Assembly (NCBI GenBank): GCA_000310025.1
Contig: FN649740.1
Span: 2,288,267 to 2,352,266, forward strand
Length of the DNA stretch: 64,000 bases
Reading direction: 5' to 3'
Origin: Ectocarpus siliculosus
Taxonomy: Eukaryota; Sar; Phaeophyceae; Ectocarpales; Ectocarpaceae
The notes beneath the pieces are model-generated. The model was not told the origin of the DNA. It saw only the letters and a list, made by a program, of their open reading frames with translations, and searched no databases. Shown one piece after another: positions 20,960-49,211 of this stretch. The first letter of the stretch is position 1. Every line of letters starts with the position of its first letter. The position numbers were made by a program, and so were the translations under genes.

Positions 20960-23353
20960 TGCACACGTCCGCCTGCTCCCTGCTACCTCCTGCTGCCGAC
21001 AGACGCATTGCTGCAGTCCCTCTCTTTGTCCACTTGGCCGATCGAGCGTACCGTCGTCGCAAGGTGAGTGCACCATCTACTGATTTTAGAGATGAGGTCG
21101 AGGAAGAAGATGCACGCTTGGCAGAAATCCCATCCTGATCTGTGTTCTCCACACGGTGTATCAGTCGTTCCAAGACATGAAGCGAGAGACGTGATGTGTG
21201 TCGTTCTCCGCAAAAGATGTTCCCAAACAGCAGCGGACTACAGGTTTTGCACAGCAGGCAGTGTTGCCCCGAAAGACGCCGAGGAGAACTATCCGTGTGC
21301 CACACCCCTCACGATGGGCCCCGGGTGTTTCGCTCACCTTGCCCCTCTGCCTCACATCCATCGTCACAATTTCGTTCTTGTGTGAGCGGGATGTGCCGAA
21401 ACATTGAGTGAGGTCCGCGCGACGGTATTTTGCCTTTTCCAGCAGAGAAAAGAACACCGCCATCAAAATCTCCGTCTGCTGTCATCCGTTGATGGGAAAG
21501 AAGGAAAGCCCTTGTAGGGAGGAGAGACTCCCGCTGCTGCGATACCATGCCGTACTCATCCGCATTTCCTACCTTGGCAGTAAATTACCCGAATCTGGAA
21601 GGTAGCGTCGAGGTTAAGGGTGCAGTGTTGTTGGTGTTGGATGTTCCTTTCGGGGTGTCTCTCTCTCTCTCCCTGCCGTTAGCATCGGTCGTTCGGCTCC
21701 CGTGAAGCCATTCCATTCTCTCTCTCCCCCTACACCTTGAGAGGGCCGTCTGATTATCTGGGAACTCGTGTACATGGCAAGCATGCCTAGCAGAGGGGTG
21801 TGTGCTGCTGCCATAGCGGTTACTGCGCGACCACCGCCGTTTGACTGTTTCGGGTCGTCTGGCCTGAATGCCAAGACAACGAACGCTATTGTTACTTATT
21901 TACAGCACGTGCGTTTTCATCGAAAGTTCGCGGTCCTCCCCGCTGTTCTGCCCGTGCGGGTATACACATGCAGCTGTAAGATGGTGTGCATCGCGTGCTA
22001 CCTGCTACCAAGAGCTGTTTATCTCCCACTATACCCTTACTCGAGAACTACAACAATGGCAGCATGCCAAACAGAGGTAGAGGCATTACCACACGGTGTT
22101 GTGTAGATGTACAAGGCACACGCTTTCGCACATGTTCAGCGAATTGGCTCAAAATGTTTCCAGAAAACGTCTCGTCGGTTCAGGTTCTCGATGCAACCGT
22201 TAGTTGTTGCCAAGTGAAGTCACGTTTGCGTGATGGTGCAACGAACGAGCCTGTTGTGAAACGCTACTATTTGGGAGATGTTTACCACTACTGACAGCAG
22301 AAGTGTGTTGCTCGAGGGTAAGAAGAGGCACTGAGGTATGTCCTGTAGGCAAGCCGACATTCCACTTGATCTCGTCCGGTCGCCCATCTGGCTGGCCTAA
22401 GTAGGTGTGGTGGGTACAGCAGTACAGTCGGGTTGTGGGCTCGAATCTCTCTCTCGTCCGCACTGCTGTAATTATTCGGTGGAAAGCGAGTACTTATCTA
22501 TTTAATTCTCGGGTGGAAAACGAGTAGTCTATTTCGTTGATGAGTTTTCGCAGCAGTGAGAAGGGAGGGGACTTGCAGTGAGAAGTGAGAAGTGATAACT
22601 CGGTTCTACTATTTACATTGCTGAATCGTCAATCACCACTTTTTTGGCCACTTGTGGCAACGGGTATGGCTTATGAGCGCCGTCGTATTAAATATCTCTA
22701 CAACTGCTGCTTTTCAGCGGCCAACGCTAATCTTGTAGCTGCTTGTGTCTTAGCCCTTTCGCTGGTTCCCTCCCGGACCTGGCTTTCCGAATTATTATAG
22801 CCGATATTTTCGCGTGCATACATGGGACGGCCCTGCACAGGGCAGAAAGGAAAGCACGCAACTTCTAAAAAGCCCAATCGTTGCTACTGCGCCTGCCCTT
22901 GGCGCCCCGCTCCCCTTCCCTCCCACCCCGCCTTTATTTTTTCGATCTTCTGTCGCGGTGCACCCGCTTGTCCTGCACGCACAACGCGGCTTTTGTCTTG
23001 CCAGAATTTGCTCGACGGACACAGAAGACTGGTAGCAACAGCTGCGGGGAACAGGAGCTCCTACACGACGGCGGCGTTATCTACAGGCGGCGGAGTCCAC
23101 GGTTCCCTCTTAACAATCTCCGCCTGCGAGTCCACACCCCGGACCAGCTCGTCCTTTCGCCGCTGTGTTGCTCGTCCTCATACGCACCGAGCCCGTCGGT
23201 GGTATTTATTCCTGGCCTTCTTTGCGCGCGACAAGGGTGGCCGGGGGCTTGTTTTGGCGTCGTCGTCGGGGGGACCGGCGCGCGCTGTGGGGTGGGGCGG
23301 GGTTGCGCACCTGTGGTGTTTTTTTTTTTAAGTAGCACAAGAAACGAAGCGAC
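20960..23353. other. Intergenic, with a tRNA-like repeat
   Basis: No supported gene. At about 22385-22460 the plus strand has an A-box-like GGCCTAAGTAGG and a B-box-like GGCTCGAATCTCTC, resembling a SINE head. The last few hundred bases are the presumed promoter and 5' UTR of the coiled-coil gene, including a T-run just before the ATG at 23354. Confidence 0.4.
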
Positions 23354-39028
<15,675 letters not shown>

Positions 39029-42000
39029 TTCATTTATTTTTGCCGGGGAGGGGGCGGGCACTCGTCCTTGTTTTCTCTCACCGCATAATTATCTGTGCTT
39101 GAAAATACGTGGGGGCGGGGGGTTTACCCGGCAGAGTCAAAGAACCGTGTTCGCCGTGGTTTCGCGCTCTCCTGTGGGAAATTGTTGCATCCTAGAACTG
39201 GCTAGAAACGGGCGAATGAGTGGTAGGCTGGGGGGGGGGGGGCACCCACGGACGGTATCACATTGCGACCCCAGGAGATCGTAGGTTTTACTTTTTGTGC
39301 CGACCGGGAGCACCTTTGCTTGCTGCAAAAGTGCGCCCGATGCAGCGGGGTGGTGGTGCGATCGGTCCTCTCTGCCGCTCGACTTTGTTCCTCTGGGTTT
39401 ATTCCTCCGCGCGTCGGAGGGCAAATTTATGACGCGGTGGTTATTGCTTCCATCGGTTTGGGAAACGGCAGTTCGTGATTGAGGCCAATGTTGTGATGCA
39501 GAACGGCGGGTGGGAATGATTGGAATTCAGGTTGGGAGTTTCGGTGAAAATGGCCAATGAAACCCGATTTATGGCACACGGCTGAAGCGTCGATGTTACT
39601 ACGTATGGGGGGCAGGAGGGCGTTAGGTATAGCCTACAGCATGTATCTTCATCATCCTTCGAGCTAGCTGCGATGGGTTGAGACCATTTTGCAGTCGTGT
39701 CGATGTCGCTGTGAAATATTTTGAGCCTCCACAGGCAAACACCAATATGCCAAGAAGTTCTGTCAGGTTGGACGTTTGTTTTTCCCACGCCTTCCCGACA
39801 AGGAGAGGCCCTGACTTTTTGTTGCTGATATTCCTGTGTCTCTTTTTTTCTTTTTCAACCCCTACGTATGCAAGATGGGCACGCGTCTCCGCTTCGAGGC
39901 TGGTCGATGTCTGTAGCTTTGTCATCGCTGCGTGGATCAGGATTGAGCCTCGGTTAGTTTCTTACTTCTTATTCTTAGAGTACTTGGGAGCATTTTCTTT
40001 GTCTTCTACTATGCGCCAGCACTCCGCCCGCGTGACCAGCGGCGGTTTACGAGAACACGATGCATGGCGGATAAACAGCAGTCTTTTTTTGGGAGGCGTG
40101 TATGTACGCAGAACCGTCTAGGCGTGTCGGCTGCTTTTGTCGGTGAGAACAGCAAGATTGTGATTACTGACATCGCACCGAATATCATGACTGGAATAAC
40201 ACCGCTGCTGCTGGAGAACGTCTAGTTTGACCGGGCTCTTTCGTGAAATGATGCTGTATTCGTGACTTTCTAGACTGACGAAATGCCCACATGAACGCCG
40301 ATGTTCCCGCCGTGGCCGAGCAGAGCGAGTCTCTACAAAGACAACAGGCAAAAGCTTTCGGACGCACGCCTGCAACGACAATCGTCTCTTTGAAAGAGGC
40401 CGAATATTTACATGTGCGAGATTCCACCGCATCCGTTGGCAGACTCCCACCACCCTCCCCTCTGCCTCTCTCTTGAAGGGGGAAGGAAAGGGGGGGGAAG
40501 CGGGAATAAGGTGGGGCTCGGGGGTACCTCTTGGCTCACTGTAGATGATTATGATTACAACGCGCGTAGAGAATTGAATACCTGGCTTAGTGCCTGCATA
40601 TCTCAGTACAATATTGTACAATTAAGGATGCGAGGAACATTGTTCAACCATTCTATGCGGATCTTCGGCCATACCGCACATCTGAGTATGTGAATGAACC
40701 CGAATGAACGGACCATTTTATAAGTTATTCGGTCTAATTTATTCCAGACCACACAGCAGCAAATCGTCACGTTTAGAAAAATTGAGTAAAGGCGTGTGTG
40801 CTCCTCGCGCGTTCACTTGCCACATCCACAACCTGCAGCTTCCAGATCTGGTCGAAAGACGACGTAGGAAGCGAGAGGGAAATCAAAGGTAGGATTGTTT
40901 GCGCATACCAGTTTTGTTTGATTGCGTTGGGTTTTCGAAGTCTTGCACAGAGTCCATCAACTAGCCTCTACAGAGTACCTGTGTGTTCGTCCCATACATG
41001 CACGCTCGCCAGCCCCCTTCAGTCGGTGTCGATTTTCGTGCCCGTCGGGGTCACACCGAAGCTATCTTAGTTTTCATTGAGGTTTGTTTAGGTCTACCTT
41101 CTCCTCATCCTGCGGTGCTTGCCTAACTACATACAGCAGCCGCAGCAGTAGTGCTCATCGCGACGAGGTGCAGCTGTCCCGTTCCACACTGTTTTCACAC
41201 TGGACTGCTGTCGTCGTGTATGCGTATCTAATCTAACATCTATGCATATATGCATATGTAGATACTGCTGTAGAAGAGATGCCGAACGTCGCGACTTGCC
41301 CAATCGTAGGTTCGCGAGGTAGAACCAACACGGGCGGAGCGGAGCAAATTTCGTGAGCATGTGGCGGTCGGCTAGGCAGCCTTGGTGAGAAATACGCGTG
41401 GCTTCATGGCTTACCAAACAGCAACAAGGAGATGGGAGCGGGCCAACGCGTTTATAGTTTCACCTGCAACCTCAACCTCCTTTTTTTGCTGAATCTGCAA
41501 GACCGCCCAAAAAGAGGATGATGATCACAATCAGTCAGTCTTGGATACTACATACCTTACTTGCTGTTACAGCAGTCGTCCTTCAACATGGAGAGGGATA
41601 CATTAGGGAATGTGGGTATGCGTGGCGCGGTAGGGCGTGTTGTCGGAAGTAAATTTGTTCTTCTTACACGTCAATCCCGATCAGCAATCAGATGCATGCA
41701 TATTTGTACCAGTCGGCTTTTGCATGTTTGGTTCGTTGCGGAGAGACAAACTCTGCAACTCTGCCATCACGTGCGTTGCCGAAGTCCGCCGCCGAAATTT
41801 CACTTCTGATCCGCAGAGAACACACTCACGAAAGGGTCATGTGTCCTGTTACCATCTACCCAAACATCGTGCTTTACTTGTTTAGGATCAATACGACGAC
41901 TGCCAAGCACATCAACGAAAGGCATCCTTGGTCACGCGATTTTATGGCCACCACGTCCTCCTATTAATAGCTTCTCCCATAAATGCCTACTGTGAATCAA

Positions 42001-43700
42001 CCAAGTTCTTCCTCTCGGCCGCTTTCGCCAAGTGTCATGCCGGTAGAACAATATTAATATCCGTTGGAGGAGGTTCTTTGGGGAGCAGTGGAAAGAACGC
42101 ACGCGAAATATTTTGTTGTTGTGAGCCTCTCCCAGTTTGGTGCTGTCTGGCCCATGCTGATGCCGTGGGGACATATCTGTCGGTGTTGGCGTGCTCTTCA
42201 TAGAAGGCGGATGAGGTCCCATATCATTCTCGCGTTCTCCTGAAATGTACCACATATACATGGGTGTGTGTGCGGACGTTGAAATGTGCGGAAACGCGGA
42301 AACTCTTTCGGCGAAAAATGTGCAGCCAACCAGCTGCGACAACCATGGGCTTGGTGACGCATCGGCACTCTTGAATGATACATGAACACTCACGCGCGCT
42401 ACAGTCCAACCTGCCCGTTGATTGGTGCTCGTGCTACTTCGTGGGTGTCTTCAGCTGTTCACGACAAAAGTAGATGTCCCGAGTCATGTACTACTTGTCC
42501 ACAGTCAGTGAACAAACAGTTGTTCGGTGCCTGTTCTAAAGTATATCCTCGGAACCGTTGACCACTGAAACCGCTCTCCCTATGTCTTGTAGACTACTCT
42601 GTAGTGACAATATGTTCGTGTACATTCTACGGGGAGCGGGGGGGCGCGATGTTCATCTCAATGTTCATGTCGCCTCCTCATGAGAGAGAGTCAGAGCTAC
42701 CTGTTGTAAGGTATTCCTTTACCTATTGCACAGCACCCACCGACTGCCATGGTGGCTCACATGAACACCTTGTACATAGTCTAGACCCCACCGAACCGCA
42801 AACATCACTTGGTATCCTGACCGGGACCTCTCTACGCGAGATAGTCATTTCTGTATACATTTCCCCCCACTACCATTTCTGTACACATTATCCCCCACTA
42901 CTGTAACTTCCCACAATCTTTCTTCTCTAGAATGGTGTGCAGATGTCTTGTTCTTCATTCGTTTTTCACTCGTCGTCTTCAGCCATTAGTTTAGCCGAGA
43001 CGCTATCTGTTGTCGGCCAGGATGTATGCGTGGTTCAGCATCTATCTGGTGTTGTTCCGGTTGATGTTACTACAATGAATGCTGATCGTTGCTGTCGCAA
43101 TTGTAACCTGATCCATTTCGATCTCCAAGGAAGACGATTCACTTCAAAAATTGGTCGTTGTAGATTATATGTGTTTTACCAATCGGCCTCCACTGACCGC
43201 AGAGTGTCCTCACACTTCATGCTTGATATTTTTATTTGCATACGCTACAGCGTAGATACCAGGGAACCTTTGAATCTTCTGATAATGGTGATTTGATTCG
43301 CTCATGCACGTAGCTTGCTATGTCGCAGTGTACCACAAGCTTGAAGTCCGCCGCTAGGAGACCTGACCTGTGTTTCACTTGTTGCTTGGTGTGATTGCTC
43401 TTGCTTCGCACTCATTTGTTTTCTTCCAAATTTCACAACAAATTCACTCTTTTCCACAGATAAATGTTTGGGATAACTAGGAACTATTCCTACTTTCAGC
43501 AGAACTGTAGCTTCGTTTCATTCGTATTACATAGCTCCATATTCCCGGTGCTGCGTGCGATGTTCCCTCCTTCTGATGATCAACAGCACAGCTAGTGGTC
43601 GTACTCGCCTGTCCCGGCTCTGTGTCGTCGCTGTGGATGTTTGTTGTTGTCGTGTTCACATGACAAACCGATCCGATCTGATCTACCACTTGGTGTGGTT
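39029..43700. other. Intergenic, no supported gene
   Basis: The first part is the presumed 3' UTR of the coiled-coil gene. Beyond it, many short frames of 60-150 codons occur on both strands, but none shows a known motif, codon bias like the neighbouring exons, or coherent splice sites. A near-palindromic TATGCATATATGCATA segment lies at about 41242. Confidence 0.45.
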
Positions 43701-43746
43701 ACTGTGAAAATGATTCTCTTGTACAAATTTTCTCCTCCCCTCGTGC

Positions 43747-44589
43747 TCAGATGTCGGCACATGTGACGAAAGAACGGACAAGAAATGACTTCTCTGTTAG
43801 TTCCCGTCGGCGCCACGACCGCATCGATTGTCTCAATGTCAGCCCCGGTGCCAACTCTCCTGGTACGAAAATGCCAAGATTCCTGTCGTTCAATGGCTGT
43901 ATTCGTCTCTTGTCGACGCTATTGCGGTGGGTCCTCCTCAGAGCTCGTCCGTTGATGTCGGGTGGGTGTGAATGAACACAACCAAAATCCACCAAGCCAC
44001 TCTGTGAAAGAGTGAATCGTCCCCGACAGACTTTCGGAGATTGACCCTTCGTGAAGGTGATCGCCACAATACCCCCCCCGGGTTGAGGCATCTTGGTTAC
44101 TAGGCAAGAGAGCTTCTTACAGCAATCGGAACCCCACCAGCTGGTGCCACCAGCTAGTGGCGAATCGATTCTCTTCTTTGCACTCTGTGCGTGATTATAC
44201 GTATTCCCTTTGTCCGCATTGCGACGCCAATATGAGAGAGGGAATCGTTCTCGACAAACGTTGGGAGACAGTCGCCACACCTCAGCTAGATAATTGGATC
44301 TCTCGAATTCGCGGTTGGAGTAGGTTAGCCTTTTCCCCACCACACCTCTATGGTCGCGCTGCCCACTCAAGTGCGAAGCTCCCCTTGTTGACGTGGATGA
44401 GGTTTCCAATGCGCCTCTGGCTACTCCGGTGTCGGGCCTTTCCCGTCGTGCGGATCTACATTTTACGCGGTTCCGCCTAACTTGTCTACTCTCGTGAAGG
44501 GCGCCTGCGGAGTGAAACAGATAACTTGCGCTTACCATTGATTCCACTGCCTCAGGTGGATTGTTGTCTGTACTCAACGGTCTGTTCAT
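43747..44589 (-). CDS. Doubtful ORF, 280 codons, unknown
   Basis: This is the longest uninterrupted minus-strand frame in the 39-46 kb stretch. It is rich in Arg and Ser and has no recognisable domain. Two segments resemble each other: LSPNVCRERFPLS at about residue 108 and a later SPKVCRGRFTLS. The underlying DNA therefore contains a diverged duplication. It may be a decayed mobile-element fragment or a chance frame. Confidence 0.2.
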   Translation of the reverse strand: MNRPLSTDNNPPEAVESMVSASYLFHSAGALHESRQVRRNRVKCRSARRERPDTGVARGALETSSTSTRGASHLSGQRDHRGVVGKRLTYSNREFERSNYLAEVWRLSPNVCRERFPLSYWRRNADKGNTYNHAQSAKKRIDSPLAGGTSWWGSDCCKKLSCLVTKMPQPGGGIVAITFTKGQSPKVCRGRFTLSQSGLVDFGCVHSHPPDINGRALRRTHRNSVDKRRIQPLNDRNLGIFVPGELAPGLTLRQSMRSWRRRELTEKSFLVRSFVTCADI

Positions 44590-45099
44590 GTTTCGCTTTG
44601 AGACGCCTCACATGTCAATGTCCATCCTTCTATAAATTGACTCCTCCGTGCGCGTATTTTTGTTCAAAAGTCAGGGGGCGCGTCATTCCTCAAAGTTGAA
44701 TTTATGAGTCGTACTTTCGGTCAAGGTATGCAGTCCAAGAGTCGCGCAGGCGATTGCGCCTATGCGTGTGAGATCGAAGAAGTCATATGGATATTGTTTT
44801 GCTGTTGCCACACCCAGATTTCACTCTTGCCTGCCGGTGGCAACGGAACCTACAGCTCAGATGTACATTCTTCAACAAGTTGGGAAGCGAGCAATTTGGG
44901 GCTCTATATCATCCTCATTCTATCTACGCGGTGCAATTTCTGCAGGAAGCACCAACTCTTACAAACCTCCTCACAATGAGTTCTAACCAACCCGTTTTAC
45001 AAGTTAGCCGCCCTAGGGTGAATACCATACCACATCCTAGACCAGTATTAAAAATCTGACTCCTGCAGTGCAACCAGTGACGGTGCCGAAAGCACCGTT

Positions 45100-45852
45100 G
45101 TAACCGTGTTACCACATTTTGTTGTGACATACTCTTCTCGTAGAATCATTGAGCCGTGAAAATCGGTGCGTGCGGGTGCGCGCGGTATCCTTGGCGTATG
45201 CGGTAAAATCTAGAAAAAATCGTCGGAAGCTGACTTAGCCTTTTTCGGCGGAAAGGACTTTGGCAGAGGCTGTACTTTGTTGGCGGCGGTAGGCGGATTT
45301 GCGTTTTCGGTGGTTTTAACTTGAATAAGTTTTTGGGGGTTTAAAAATGAGGTGCTAAATTAAAATGAACTGTTTTGGGGTTTTTAGGGGTCAAGTCGGC
45401 GGAGGCGGCAAAAACCAAAGAACTATGGTATTGCGGTGGTTTTCCGTGTTTTCCACCAGGGCGAGAATTTCACGGCGGCAATGCCATAAGGCGGTAATTG
45501 AGATGATAGGTTCCGGTGGCCCCTGAACGGACGGTAACATTCGTTCCCGACGATCAACTCAGCACACGTACCGTTCGAAGGGTTTTCATCGTTTCCACTA
45601 GCGACACATGTTGTCACGATTTAGCTGAAAAATTGGGGGGAAAGCGCATGGACAGCAAAACGCGACAAGAGTATATCAAGAAGAAATCAACAACAGGGGC
45701 AATCAGCGAAAAACAACAAGATTCGTTTTGCATCTTGACGGATTGTCTCCATATTTGACTGCAATTGAAGGGGGCTTTGCCCTTTCAGCCCACATCGGTC
45801 GCTTTCCCCGTCGGCGGTAATGTTAGCTATGGCGACGACAAGTTCTACGCGG

Positions 45853-45905
<53 letters not shown>

Positions 45906-46400
45906 CCTTCAAGTTGACTTTCAACTTCATTTTTCCTCACATAGCGTGTGGCTACAGGCGAGCGGAGAGCTCGACGCCATCTACCGTTGAGCTTCGTGAG
46001 GGCTCGACGCTATCCATCGTTGAGCTTCGTGTGAGCGCTACATGAAGCGATTTGAAACTCTTTCGATGTATCGTAGATGGCGTCGTTGTAAGGTATCGGG
46101 GACGGTCAGCTTTAATGGGAGGAGAGTTGGAAGAGTGAGAATAGGCGCAAGAAGTGCAACGGCCAGCATTTTCGTTTGCGCTAAATTGTTTCACGCAAAC
46201 GGAGATTTGGCCTAGTTGTTTAAATGGTTAGCGCAGTAGATGCCAATTAATGAAACACATGTGAAACACATTTGTACACACACACCTTTCTCACCTGCAT
46301 GAAGGTACAAGGACTGTACAGAAAATAATAGATGTACCAAAATTCTCGCCCGTGCACCTTTACCTTTTCTCCTCATTTTTGGGAGTTTCACTCAATCAGT
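45100..46400. other. Intergenic with microsatellite and short repeats
   Basis: A (CT)n tract lies at 45856-45901. A 36-bp duplication follows at about 45968-46031 (CTCGACGC, then ATC, then GTTGAGCTTCGTG). GGCCTAGTTGTTTAAATGG at about 46210 has a tRNA D-arm look but no matching B box. No supported gene. Confidence 0.5.
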
Positions 46401-46842
46401 GAAACTGGCGGAGGACTGGGTTGTCGTCGTTACTCGAACCCAAGGCCGGACATGACTTGATACTTGGCATGATCGAACAGGTTTTCATACCATTTTTTGC
46501 TGCTGATCCGTGTCGGACAGTGCGTCCCGTTAAAATGTTACCAGCAAGCAGGTTGGAAGAAAGAAAACTCATCAGAAGAACTGCTGTAGACTGGTCTTCC
46601 ATAGTGGATGTTTGGAACAAAGCGAGATTCACACGCTTGAAAGAACACACTCAAGGCTTCAAGGACAATCTCAACAGACACGCCAGACCCCCACATATTC
46701 CAAAACATTACCATTGTGTTTTTCGGCCAGTCGGCGCAGGAGATCGCAGAATGGGCCGATCAGCTCACCATGCCACCTGTATCCTATTTTTACCCACGGA
46801 CGCTTCGGCACCACAGGCACTGGAGAACGTTGCACGCTTGAC

Positions 46843-49211
46843 ATGGTTCTCGGGTTGAAGACTGGGGTAGCTGAGGAGGAGGAGGAAGGCATCGATCCGA
46901 TCTGGAGACGCCTCGGAGCAGGAAAACCTACTCCGGAAGATGCGGCCCACATCTTGCTCCTAGGCGGGATTCCAGGAGTCTGTGGCCCCGGCAGGACCGC
47001 TCAAGAACGTGCAACGACCATGAAGCACAACCGCGACCGTGCGGAGGTCGCCAGCCACCTCTCGCTGGCCAGCACAACCAGCCACAGCAGGTTAGGACAG
47101 ACTTTGCTAAGTGACGTGGCCAGTTCTGAAGAAGAGCTAATGCTCTATTTGTCCAGAGCGTTCAACCCGTCACGCGTTTGGAGCTCGCCTAGCCTGGGAG
47201 TCTTTCTGCGGTACTTTTTCGTGTTCGCAATCCACGCCGGGTGGATGTACTTTGCGATGCCTGCGGTCTCCACACACCTCGAATCACTCCCAGCGGTCCT
47301 TGGGGAATGGTTGATCTCCGCTCGGGACTGGCTAGACGCCCCTGCCTGGGTTTTATGGATGTCGTTTTGCGCGTCTGGAGCAAGGGTGCTCATTATCTTT
47401 TCGATACTGACGGAACACGCTGCTAGTGCACTAATTCGAAGCGCCGATTTTGCCGCGAGCTTCTTTTGGGTTTCATTGTTTGGGGTAGCATGGGACGTAG
47501 TCTCCTTGTTCTACCTCAAACGGACGCTAGCGTCAACAACTGGGATTCGGACGCTGTGGGTCATCGTGTGGGCACGTTCTTCTTGGTATGTGCAGGGCCT
47601 TTCGTGCTGCTAGTAATGCTTGTGAGCATACCTCTGCCGTTTTCGATGGTCGGAGACAAGTTGGACGATCCCGACGAACATGTCGAAGACAAAACAGCCA
47701 AGAGGATCAAGATTCGTGATTGGGATGTCATCAAACTGTCGGCAGCATCAGTTCTTCGAGTGAAAGACTCCACGTTGCAGTTAGAGGACACAGCCGGTCT
47801 CGTTGACGTGTTCAAGTGTTTGTTCAAGCTTGTTGACGGCAGGGAAGCAAAGAATGCCGTTCAGTACGGCACGCATGTTCACGACCAACACTCAGCAATG
47901 GTGTGGCTATGCATCGACGCGCTCGCACAGCTGCCCGAAACTCAGCGCGACCCGAACATTGCCCTCAGCACTATCTGCAGTTTTGGAGTAACATTGTACG
48001 ATTGTTTCTCGTCGCTGCGCGGATGGTACGTTAAGGAGCCTGCCCTGGCACCCGTCGTGAAATCTACGACTGGCCGGGAGAACGTTCGACGTTCCATCTT
48101 CGAGGTTGAAAAAGGACGCCCACCGAGATCCTTTGGGAGGGCATACGTAGAGACGAGTAGCGGAGGTGAGGACACGTGCCCATCGTTTGAACATCCAGGC
48201 GAAAGCTCCTCAACTCAACCTTACCCTGGCAGCGCAGGCGCTGTACGCGTTAGTATTCCGACGAGGCCGAAACGTTTCGTAAGCAAGCCCGAACATACCG
48301 GATTGCTTGGACTAGTGAACACGGCGGCAGCGATATGGTTCCTGGTACACTGGGAGTTGGACGTGTACCACGTATTCTTGGCGGGTGCTGTCTGCGGAGA
48401 GATCTGGGCCCAGATTTGGGTAGGAATATGGTGGTGTGCGGGAGAGGCTCCGTTGGCCGCTTTCGTAGACCCGGTACACTGGCTTATCGGCCGGCGAGAG
48501 CATGTGCCCACCGGAGCAGTCCGCCTCTTAGCAGGGGAAGCCTCTGCCGCAGTAATTGGCGTCGTGGGTGCTCTGACGGTGATCGATAATCTTGTCGCCG
48601 GCGGTGTCGTAGGGGCTGTCGCTTTGGCAGTTGGGTCCGTGCTCAAGAAATTCGCAAAGGGAGAGGACGTCGCTGTTGTCTGCTTTTTGGCGTACCTGTC
48701 GGAGTTGATCCTGGAAGTCGTCATTGTGGTCACCGGCGGGGATTTCACTCTGGTGACCGTCTTGCTTGGGGTGACCGCCGCCCTGGAGTCCATGATCCTT
48801 ACGATCCGCTTGCTGCAGGTCTTGGTAGGACGGTCGCTTATTGGCAAAAAGCTTCCGGTTGGAGCTATATTGACGGTGATGAGGGAGAATTGGTTCGCCC
48901 GCCCCGTGGCCTGTGGGTACTGGGGGGCAGTGTTCACAGGCTACAGCCCCGCGTACATCATGGAAGCCGTGTGCTCTGGAAGCATCCCGCTGTCTCGGCC
49001 TGATGAAGCCCTGGTGAACCTGGCCAATGGAATTGGATACGAACAAGTATTGCACACAGAGGGTATGCGTTCCGATGAGGAACCGGGGTGGGGCTACGTA
49101 GTTTCTTCCCAGGGAGCGTGGACATCCACGGCGTGGAATCTCCCGACCGAGAAAGGGTTCACTGTTTTTGAAGTGGGCGCGTTTCATGGGAAGCGGTACC
49201 CTTGCGTGTAA
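46843..49211 (+). CDS. Multi-pass membrane protein, interrupted by one frameshift
   Basis: Two plus-strand frames give one plausible protein of about 790 residues. The first starts at ATG 46843 (MVLGLKTGVAEEEEEG) and contains three hydrophobic segments, including FLRYFFVFAIHAGW and FFWVSLFGVAW. It then runs off at about 47565. The second frame continues at once with GTFFLVCAGPFVLLVML. It carries a hydrophilic central region with a Glu/Asp-rich DDPDEHVED, then about five more membrane segments, and ends in a soluble tail GAFHGKRYPCV at 49211. A single-base shift between 47560 and 47580 joins them. No intron of sensible size fits there. The family is not recognised. Absence of introns is unusual beside the neighbouring genes and could mean a retrocopy, a transferred or mobile gene, or simply an intron-poor gene. 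Protein-like sequence in another frame upstream (46421-46858) may be an additional broken N-terminal part. Confidence 0.6.

Noticed and set aside
47521-47600. Short intron reconciling the two frames of the membrane-protein gene
   Set aside because: The only GT...AG pairs span about 40 nt, and removing them cuts into a hydrophobic segment. A frameshift is simpler.
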